Positions 51,865 to 57,923 of a DNA stretch of 64,000 nucleotides are shown in pieces; within the stretch, counting starts at the first letter, position 1; each line of letters opens with the position of its first letter. The stretch comes from Anaerolineales bacterium (GTDB taxonomy: Bacteria > Chloroflexota > Anaerolineae > Aggregatilineales > UBA2796). Both the position numbers and the translations under genes were made by a program. The stretch is from positions 1,116,001 through 1,180,000 of the forward strand of contig JABTTZ010000002.1 in the NCBI GenBank assembly GCA_015075625.1. Reading direction: 5' to 3'. The notes below the pieces were generated by a model that saw nothing but the letters and a program-made list of their open reading frames with translations, was not told where the DNA came from and searched no databases.

Positions 51865-53746
51865 TGTTCAGTATCCCCACCCTGATAAGGTTCGTTGCCC
51901 AAACGATGGTGTCAATACTGATGATCGAGATAATCACAATGAATATGTAGTAGCCGGGACCCTGAAAAATCGTGTTGTCTAGAACATAGAAGGCGAGGCA
52001 GACAGGATATAGGACGCCTTCAGGGTTTACACATGAAAATGACTGGGAGATTGTCAGGGGCGGGGAATCGCCAAGCGGTGGCGCACCGCCGAGTGGCGCG
52101 GGCGCACCTGTGTTGAACCCAGACTCTAGAGACATAATTATCACGTCGCCCAACCCGAAGATTTCGGCGATCCATTGCAATACAGTTGCAAAGAATGACA
52201 ACACCGCATTGATGATCGCTCCGATCACTTGAAACACCGCGCCAATGACCAATCCCAATGTTTCAAATATTGTCCTGAAAAAGTTCACGATGCTAGATGC
52301 AGCATTAATAAGCCACTCCAAAATCCCGATAAGGAAATTCCCCACTCCCTGTATGATGTTTCGGAAATGCCCCCATAGCCACTCTGCGAATCGCGCCACA
52401 ACATTCAGCACGAATTGAATGATCTCCCCCATTGTGCCAACGATCCACTCTGCAAAGCCGATGATCCAGTTCAATATGTCTAGGATCGCTTTCCCGATTT
52501 GCCCTAAGATGATCCATAATTGACACTCTAAAAATTTGCGAAGTGAACACCACAGCCAGCCGATTGTGTTCAGTATGTTCTCAACGATGTGCTGAATGTG
52601 AGGCAGCCCCGCCACACCAATCACATCTTTGGGTTCATAGATGCACTCAAAGCATTCCTCTGATTTGGTATCCCTCACTTCCTCAGAAGACTCAATTTCG
52701 CTGATACACCAATAGTTGATGACAAGCCCAGCTTCAGGTTGTTCAGCCCCCGATTCAAACGATATGTCGGTAAATTTCCCGCTGAATCGATAGCCGCTCC
52801 GAATGAAGTAAGGTTCACCCTCAAAGAAACTCAGATCGTTAAGTTCGATTGTGTGTTGCGCCCCGTCAGTCGTAGTGCGTCCGATAACGTTCGATCCCGC
52901 CACGTTCCATATAAATTCTTGGGGTGGGGCGGGATTAGAATCGTAAATAACCTTGATGTTGTACTTTTTGGTTGTGTCGAGATTGCCCGCATACCTTGCG
53001 ACGCCGCCCGGTGGTAGATGTAAACCGTCTATTTGAATCGTTGCACCACCCGACACTGACCACACTGATGCTGTAAATTGCGCTCCTGACGGAAAAAGTA
53101 AGCAGCTAGGGCGGGTGACGATTGGCGCGGACGGTGTTCCGGTGGGCGACGGCGATGGTGTCAATGTCGGCGTCGGCGTGAATGTCGGGGTCGGCGTGAA
53201 TGTCGGGGTCGGCGTGAACGATGGATCGTAGATCGTGAAATAAGTGAATCTGAAATTGTTCCATGTATTGCCCCCCCCTGTCGAGAACGTAACAATAAAC
53301 TTTTTAGTTAAATGGTTGCCATTTTGATGTGATCGAGAATAATAGAATGAATCTGCGCCTACTGCTCCCGAACCGCCCCGATGTTCACTCAACAGCACAT
53401 CCGCGCTGTTGTATTGTCGTACCCAATAGGGCGCAACGATCCAGCCCTGCGGCGAGTTCCAATTCAACCCTACGGTGCGAGGATCGCCTAGCAGTGCGTC
53501 GTCACAGAGAATATGTACCTCTATGAAACGGTCATCTCCCGACGCTTGTGGGTAAATGCCGTCCCCACCAATCGTTCCCGACAACACCGTGACGCCTGAC
53601 GGTGCGCTACCAGTAAAATTCCAATTGAAAAAACGACAGTCCACACCCGATTGCGCCGAAGTCGGTCTTGCCCCAACCAAAAACATGCCCGCGAGTAGCG
53701 CCCCCAACAGGGAGACGAAAACGAGGGCATGTTTCGGGTTACGCAT
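51854..53746 (-). CDS. Large exported protein with amphipathic Trp-rich helical region
   Basis: A 630-residue protein. Signal peptide (LVFVSLLGALLAGMFLVGAR); an N-terminal beta domain (~34-175); a Thr/Pro linker made of a repeated FTPTPT unit; a second beta domain (~200-345); then ~170 residues (~375-545) of almost continuous Trp-rich amphipathic or hydrophobic helix (for example WIIGFAEWIVGTMGEIIQFV). A final span lies near the C-terminus (YYIFIVIISIISIDTIVWAT). The helical part recalls pore-forming, tape-measure or VirB6/TrbL-like segments, without sequence proof. It lies between the mini-protein genes and the 555-residue gene. Confidence 0.7.
   Translation of the reverse strand: MRNPKHALVFVSLLGALLAGMFLVGARPTSAQSGVDCRFFNWNFTGSAPSGVTVLSGTIGGDGIYPQASGDDRFIEVHILCDDALLGDPRTVGLNWNSPQGWIVAPYWVRQYNSADVLLSEHRGGSGAVGADSFYYSRSHQNGNHLTKKFIVTFSTGGGNTWNNFRFTYFTIYDPSFTPTPTFTPTPTFTPTPTLTPSPSPTGTPSAPIVTRPSCLLFPSGAQFTASVWSVSGGATIQIDGLHLPPGGVARYAGNLDTTKKYNIKVIYDSNPAPPQEFIWNVAGSNVIGRTTTDGAQHTIELNDLSFFEGEPYFIRSGYRFSGKFTDISFESGAEQPEAGLVINYWCISEIESSEEVRDTKSEECFECIYEPKDVIGVAGLPHIQHIVENILNTIGWLWCSLRKFLECQLWIILGQIGKAILDILNWIIGFAEWIVGTMGEIIQFVLNVVARFAEWLWGHFRNIIQGVGNFLIGILEWLINAASSIVNFFRTIFETLGLVIGAVFQVIGAIINAVLSFFATVLQWIAEIFGLGDVIIMSLESGFNTGAPAPLGGAPPLGDSPPLTISQSFSCVNPEGVLYPVCLAFYVLDNTIFQGPGYYIFIVIISIISIDTIVWATNLIRVGILNNEM
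53172..53220. repeat. 18-bp tandem repeat inside the 630-residue protein gene
   Basis: An 18-base unit (GTCGGCGTGAATGTCGGG and variants) is present nearly three times in a row. On the coding strand it encodes the FTPTPT repeats of the Thr/Pro linker. Coding repeat, not a CRISPR. Confidence 0.75.
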
Positions 53747-53751
53747 ATAGT

Positions 53752-53907
53752 CTAGATCGCCTTACGGACTTCACTGATCACCTTTACGACCAATCCCAAA
53801 CCGAGGCTGATCCCAGCGATCCCCAAGAACAACGGCGCAAAGGCATTGAACATCGATGCCGCCGTTGCCAACATCGTGTTGAAATCGAAGTTAAACGAAC
53901 TCATCAT
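53752..53907 (-). CDS. 51-residue single-span mini-protein (coat-protein-like)
   Basis: A tiny gene with a good ribosome site (GAGG 4 or 7 nt before two consecutive ATGs). The protein starts MMSSFNFDFNTMLATAAS, has one hydrophobic segment (APLFLGIAGISLGLGLVV) and ends in the basic tail KVISEVRKAI. The layout (short N-terminal amphipathic part, one span, basic C-terminus) is that of filamentous-phage major coat proteins, but also of many anonymous membrane peptides. It lies five bases before the 630-residue protein gene. I am sure it is a gene, unsure of its role. Confidence 0.7.
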   Translation of the reverse strand: MMSSFNFDFNTMLATAASMFNAFAPLFLGIAGISLGLGLVVKVISEVRKAI

Positions 53908-53976
53908 CACACCTCATGAATCACTAAATCACGGACGAACGAAACCGATCTATAGCCTTGCTGTGCATCACCCCCT

Positions 53977-54105
53977 TTAGTCCTGAAAGGTTGTCAGAAT
54001 CATTTCTGCGATTGCGAACACAATCAGGCTTCCCAGAGTGATCGCCGCAACAAGCCCGGCAACCGGAGCGAAAATCAAGCTGATCATTTCCTGTAAGTCG
54101 CTCAC
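53977..54105 (-). CDS. 42-residue single-span mini-protein
   Basis: Starts at GTG 54105, overlapping the stop of the preceding mini-gene (GTGA), and reads VSDLQEMISLIFAPVAGLVA, AITLGSLIVFAIAEMILTTF, QD. One hydrophobic segment flanked by a short acidic N-terminus. Overlapping start and stop and the conserved operon direction support translation. No family. Confidence 0.6.
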   Translation of the reverse strand: MSDLQEMISLIFAPVAGLVAAITLGSLIVFAIAEMILTTFQD

Positions 54106-54218
54106 AGCCCGAATACCCTTTTGATTGCATCCCATGTAACCCGAACTAACGTCGCAACAATCAAGGCGACGATCCCGCACAGCACAGGAAGGGCGAAAAG
54201 CAAGGAAAACGTGATCAC
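54102..54218 (-). CDS. 38-residue single-span mini-protein
   Basis: Starts at GTG 54218, overlapping the stop of the LamG gene (GTGA): MITFSLLFALPVLCGIVALI, VATLVRVTWDAIKRVFGL. One long span and a basic C-terminal tail. Together with the 42- and 51-residue genes it makes a run of three tiny membrane proteins between a LamG surface protein and a large anchored protein. Confidence 0.6.
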   Translation of the reverse strand: MITFSLLFALPVLCGIVALIVATLVRVTWDAIKRVFGL

Positions 54219-55114
54219 CGTCGCCCCCGGAACATCAGAACGATCAAGACTGCAAACACGAGAAGCCCAACAGTGATCTCGCCAACGGTGAAGGTGTAGA
54301 TAAGTCCTACTTCCCGCCCGCTGGCGAGGGTGAGCGTCTCGGTATAATTGGCAGCGGGGGCAATGGTCGTGGTTGAGGGATCGGCTAATTCAGAAATTTC
54401 GTCAGCGTCTAGTGCCTCATTCCATAATGCGACGCGGGCGATTGATCCATACCACCCAGCACCCCCCGGCTGAACCCCTATATAGAGATCGTCCGTAGTG
54501 GACGCCCCGCCCACATAGCCACTCTCGGCGATTAATGTTCCATTTTGGTAAAGGCGCTGGGTAAATCCATCATTCGTATAGGCAAGGTGTACCCACGAAG
54601 ACAGAATCGAAAAGTTTGCACTGATCCCATTGCTATAGCCTGTCAGATATGCATTAATCTCCCCTGTATCGGGAAGGAATATCCCGTATCCTGTGTTCCA
54701 TGTTGCGCCGTCCGTTTTGGCGACGATCCCCCTCCAATACGTTGTCTCTGTGGCATTGACCCAAACAGAGATTGTTAGTTGTCCGGACGGATTCAATGTT
54801 GTTGAATTTGGAATAAACACCCAATCATTGATTCCATCGAAAAGCGGCGCGCTGAGTCCATCAGGGTGTATTGCCCCATTCAGGGTTGTTCCCTGATATG
54901 TGCCGTTGTTTCCATTCCCTGATAAGTCCATTGCTAGTGAGCCGCTTGTTTCATTCAGCGCCCAGTACCCCATGAGCGCCGCCGCACGGATTGCGAGAAC
55001 GCGCTGACTGTAGGTAAGGGCGTGGGCGGGTGTGGCGACGCTGATCGTGCTGATCGTAAAGAGGGCGATCAGCACCCAGATCACGAGACGGCTAGGGCGG
55101 CGGCGTGCGACCAA
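54215..55114 (-). CDS. LamG/concanavalin-fold surface protein with C-terminal membrane anchor
   Basis: A 299-residue exported lectin-like protein. TTG 55114 has GGAGG 6 nt upstream and yields a good signal peptide (LVIWVLIALFTISTISVATP). The LamG domain spans ~50-235: LMGYWALNETSGSLAMDLSG, LFDGINDWVFIPNSTTLNPS, LTISVWVNATETTYWRGIVA, YIGVQPGGAGWYGSIARVAL and WNEALDADEIS are all hallmarks. A last span (FTVGEITVGLLVFAVLIVLM) and RGRR end the chain, so the lectin is displayed outside. It would suit an adhesin for host or recipient recognition. Translationally coupled both ways. Confidence 0.85.
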   Translation of the reverse strand: MVARRRPSRLVIWVLIALFTISTISVATPAHALTYSQRVLAIRAAALMGYWALNETSGSLAMDLSGNGNNGTYQGTTLNGAIHPDGLSAPLFDGINDWVFIPNSTTLNPSGQLTISVWVNATETTYWRGIVAKTDGATWNTGYGIFLPDTGEINAYLTGYSNGISANFSILSSWVHLAYTNDGFTQRLYQNGTLIAESGYVGGASTTDDLYIGVQPGGAGWYGSIARVALWNEALDADEISELADPSTTTIAPAANYTETLTLASGREVGLIYTFTVGEITVGLLVFAVLIVLMFRGRR

Positions 55115-55544
55115 TCCACACCTCCGGTAATCCCATGTAGTACGCCCGTGCATCTTGTTTCGACTGGAAAAGCGTCACGGCGATCCCATCGGAAATCAGC
55201 ACTGGATCAATCTCCACGACTTGTGAGAATGCGGCGTAAATATCATCCGCCGTTGGCTCTGCAAACCATCGACCCTCTATAAGTGCCTTTGTGCGATCCA
55301 CAGAGATGATCCAATGCAGGAGTTCTGCGGGTTGTGGGCGTCCGGACAAATTGCCCAGCCGGGCAAGGGATTGCCGTAGCCGAGAATCCGAGAGCAGTTG
55401 CAGAAGAGTTGCGTCCGCCCCGGACGCAACTTCTACGAGGATAGTTCCTGTCCATCCCGGATCGACTGGGGGTTGCGCCCCCGCTGTCACGACGGGGGGC
55501 AACAAGAACAAAAGGGCAAGGGAGAGAGAGGACAGGCGACGCAT
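55092..55544 (-). CDS. Exported protein, first gene of the leftward operon, unrecognised
   Basis: A 150-residue protein with a clear signal peptide (LSLALLFLLPPVVTAGAQ) and a small alpha/beta domain (WTGTILVEVASGADATLLQL, HWIISVDRTKALIEGRWFAE). No family. Its end overlaps the start of the LamG gene by 23 bases. The gap to the rightward winged-helix operon is only about 125 bases and must hold both promoters. Confidence 0.7.
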   Translation of the reverse strand: MRRLSSLSLALLFLLPPVVTAGAQPPVDPGWTGTILVEVASGADATLLQLLSDSRLRQSLARLGNLSGRPQPAELLHWIISVDRTKALIEGRWFAEPTADDIYAAFSQVVEIDPVLISDGIAVTLFQSKQDARAYYMGLPEVWIGRTPPP

Positions 55545-55580
55545 AGTCTGATTATCTCAGTATCTGCCCCTCTTGGATCG

Positions 55581-55609
55581 TTGATTGAGTTTTTTTTGCG
55601 TTCAATAAT
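55581..55609 (+). promoter_or_regulatory. Candidate promoter of the rightward (FtsK-ComFC) operon
   Basis: TTGATT at 55581-55586 and AATAAT at 55604-55609 with a 17-base spacer make a plausible sigma-70 promoter. The winged-helix gene starts about 55 bases after the expected start point, with AAGGA 8 nt before its ATG. Confidence 0.45.
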
Positions 55610-55669
55610 GAACACAAAAGTACTCAGTCCTGATACCATGCAGGTGTGGGATTTAGAAGGAAGCGCCTG

Positions 55670-55924
55670 ATGACTGTTTCAATGGAGAGTGTCCTGATTG
55701 CGTTGTCACGCTTGCCGTCGTCAGACAACCTAAAGCTGCGGAGATTGGCGAGTGAGGCGAATGTATCCATGATGAGTTGCCGCCGCGCTGTACGCCGCTT
55801 AAGCAATGAAGGCTATATCACCGCTTTCCGCGCCGCCTCGCGCGGAAATCTTACCTATTCATTCTCCCTCACGGGAAAGGGTCAGGACGTTGCCGTAGCC
55901 CTCAAATATCAGCAGGGATTATGA
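55670..55924 (+). CDS. Winged-helix DNA-binding protein
   Basis: An 84-residue protein (MTVSMESVLIALSRLPSSDN) whose core, LRRLASEANVSMMSCRRAVR then RLSNEGYITAFRAASRGN, is a winged HTH of the MarR/GntR kind followed by a short wing and tail. It is probably the local repressor of the divergent operons at 55.5 kb. AAGGA lies 8 nt before ATG 55670. Its stop overlaps the next start. Confidence 0.75.
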   Translation: MTVSMESVLIALSRLPSSDNLKLRRLASEANVSMMSCRRAVRRLSNEGYITAFRAASRGNLTYSFSLTGKGQDVAVALKYQQGL

Positions 55925-56139
55925 TGGACTTTACCGACTTTACACGATGGCAACAGGCAATGAGTGATCGTGAGATCGGGGTATGGACTATCGTTATGCT
56001 GGTAGTCACGGCGCTTATCATTTTGTATGTTGTGAAGTGGGTTGCCCCGGCGGACACTGAGAAAACGGGGCGCTGGCTCATGCGGACATACTACGTTTAC
56101 CTTGCAGTTCTGATGATCGCGGCGGTGTTTCGTGCTTAA
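55921..56139 (+). CDS. Small two-span membrane protein
   Basis: 72 residues; two hydrophobic segments (VWTIVMLVVTALIILYVVKW and TYYVYLAVLMIAAVFRA) joined by a short polar loop. No family. It overlaps its neighbours at both ends (ATGA at the start, 8 bases at the end), so it is part of the tight rightward operon. Confidence 0.65.
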   Translation: MMDFTDFTRWQQAMSDREIGVWTIVMLVVTALIILYVVKWVAPADTEKTGRWLMRTYYVYLAVLMIAAVFRA

Positions 56140-57589
56140 ACGCCTTTCTCATATTCCCGCCCCGATCCTGTTGATCGCCCTTGCCGCTGCGCTCCGATTT
56201 GTGAATCTGGGATCAGAGTCGCTGTGGTATGACGAGTCCTTCACCGCATGGGTATCAAAGTTAGATTTTCAATCCATGATCGAGGCAATCCGGGGGGATG
56301 TTCATCCGCCGCTATCTTACATTTTGACATGGGGTGTTGTGAGGGTCTTCGGTGACTCTGAATTTGCCCTTAGATTGATCCCAGCGCTCTTTGGGTGTCT
56401 CGCTCCAGTGCTGATTCATAGGATCGCCCGCGCTATTCATTTTGAGCGCCGCACAGCACTTACCGCCGGGCTAATCGCGGCGGTCCTGCCGGGGCTGCTG
56501 TACTACAGTCAGGACGCCCGGATGTACCCCGAACTTGTGGTGTTCGTTTTGGTCACGGTATGGGGAGCAGTGTCTAAGTCGGGGGGGCTATTCCTCATCG
56601 GCGGCGTGGGCGCGGCTTACACTCAAAACTATGGCTTGTTCTACATAGCGGCGATCTCCGTCGCCATGTTCTTTACCCATCATCGCACCGGAGGCGTGAT
56701 TCGTGTTGCAGTGATAGCCGCCGCCTACCTTCCATGGCTACCAGTAATGTTGAGTCAAACAGGCGATGTTGCGGACGGTTTTTGGATACCGTCACTGACG
56801 TTCCCGGCGGCAATCCTACCCGCCATGACGAATACAATGGGAACGCGGATCGCCGATATGTTCCAAATTCACCTGTATGGCGGGGCGCTCATGGCGACGG
56901 TGATCGGCATCTATGCTTCGCGGCGATGGTTGTTTCGCGGGCGTGGACTGATCATCCTTGCAGCGATTTTCGGTGCGCCCTTCCTGGCGGCGGTGTTGTC
57001 ATGGGTTTGGAAACCGATCTATCTTTCGCGGGGACTCCTCCCCAGCGCGGTCTTGATCGCCCTCGTTTGGGCATATGCTCTGCACCACTTGTCACGGGGA
57101 AACCGCCGCGTCATGGGGGCGATCCTTATCCCCGCGCTGATCATTGGGGTGATCTCCCATTACGCGGTGACGGGGCGTGATGATTGGCGCTCATGGGTAC
57201 AACCCGTCAGAACAAAATGGGAGATGGGGGATGTGATTTACAACACCGCCGTTCATACGACAATCAATCTGGGCTACTACCTACAGGGGTATCCCTATCG
57301 TTTGCGTCCGCACGCCTCAGACCTGAATCAATCCCTCACTGAAACGACAAAAGTCGCTATGAAGTTTCATCAAGATGATTTTGATGACCTGCCCGCGCAA
57401 GGCTACCGCCGGGCATGGCTCATGTTTGCCCTCAATCCGATGTCTCGCCGGGATGAAAAATCCGAGATCGCCCGGATTCTCACCCACTATCCTAATAAAC
57501 GAATCGCCGTCAAGAGCGGCGATTACTACGAAGTGGCGATCTATCTCGTGGAATTGAATGAAGGAGTCACATATGGACATGGACATTGA
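56132..57589 (+). CDS. GT39-type membrane glycosyltransferase within the element
   Basis: A 485-residue GT-C protein. The first loop has the acidic family motif LGSESLWYDESFTAWVSKLD, then GDVHPPLSYILTWGVVRVFG and LLYYSQDARMYPELVVFVLV, exactly the ArnT/PMT-like pattern of bacterial GT39 proteins, followed by about ten spans and a soluble C-terminal domain (~400-485). It would glycosylate a surface protein or lipid from a polyprenyl-P-sugar. Possible targets are the operon's own Thr/Pro-rich surface proteins, since PMT enzymes modify Ser/Thr. Start GTG 56132. Confidence 0.85.
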   Translation: MLKRLSHIPAPILLIALAAALRFVNLGSESLWYDESFTAWVSKLDFQSMIEAIRGDVHPPLSYILTWGVVRVFGDSEFALRLIPALFGCLAPVLIHRIARAIHFERRTALTAGLIAAVLPGLLYYSQDARMYPELVVFVLVTVWGAVSKSGGLFLIGGVGAAYTQNYGLFYIAAISVAMFFTHHRTGGVIRVAVIAAAYLPWLPVMLSQTGDVADGFWIPSLTFPAAILPAMTNTMGTRIADMFQIHLYGGALMATVIGIYASRRWLFRGRGLIILAAIFGAPFLAAVLSWVWKPIYLSRGLLPSAVLIALVWAYALHHLSRGNRRVMGAILIPALIIGVISHYAVTGRDDWRSWVQPVRTKWEMGDVIYNTAVHTTINLGYYLQGYPYRLRPHASDLNQSLTETTKVAMKFHQDDFDDLPAQGYRRAWLMFALNPMSRRDEKSEIARILTHYPNKRIAVKSGDYYEVAIYLVELNEGVTYGHGH

Positions 57590-57923
57590 CACAATCGTTG
57601 CCGCCTACAAAGATTTCATGGCAGCAAAATATCCCGACGATCCGCTACCAGATCAACCCATTGTGAAATTCTTTGATCCCGGTGACGATGTGCCGGATCA
57701 TGGACGTTTTCTCGTATTGCCCCGTGAACAATGGCTCAAGGATCGAGATCAAAAGGGAATAAAGGACTCCCTGATGATTGCTAGACGTATGCGGCGCAAG
57801 CCCCCAGACGTAGGGTACTACCTGAACACTGGATCGTCATGGTTGTTCATTGCGCCCACACCCTCAGACGCGGTGCTGTGGTTTGACACCCTGAAATCGG
57901 AGATTGTTAACATCACAGCATGA
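57573..57923 (+). CDS. Small soluble protein before FtsK-ComFC, unrecognised
   Basis: 116 residues from ATG 57573 (AAGGAG 6 nt upstream): MDMDIDTIVAAYKDFMAAKY, PDDPLPDQPIVKFFDPGDDV, then RKPPDVGYYLNTGSSWLFIA. Acidic N-terminus, mixed alpha/beta look, no membrane span. No family. Its stop overlaps the FtsK-ComFC start (ATGA), so it may be a partner of that protein. Confidence 0.65.
   Translation: MDMDIDTIVAAYKDFMAAKYPDDPLPDQPIVKFFDPGDDVPDHGRFLVLPREQWLKDRDQKGIKDSLMIARRMRRKPPDVGYYLNTGSSWLFIAPTPSDAVLWFDTLKSEIVNITA

Noticed and set aside
53161-53230. Short regularly repeated units that could suggest a CRISPR array
   Set aside because: The units are contiguous, without spacers, and encode the FTPTPT linker. 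No cas genes are in the window.
55608-55670. 20-residue leader peptide before the winged-helix gene
   Set aside because: Its ATG overlaps the candidate -10 box, so it would not be in the transcript, and it has no ribosome site.
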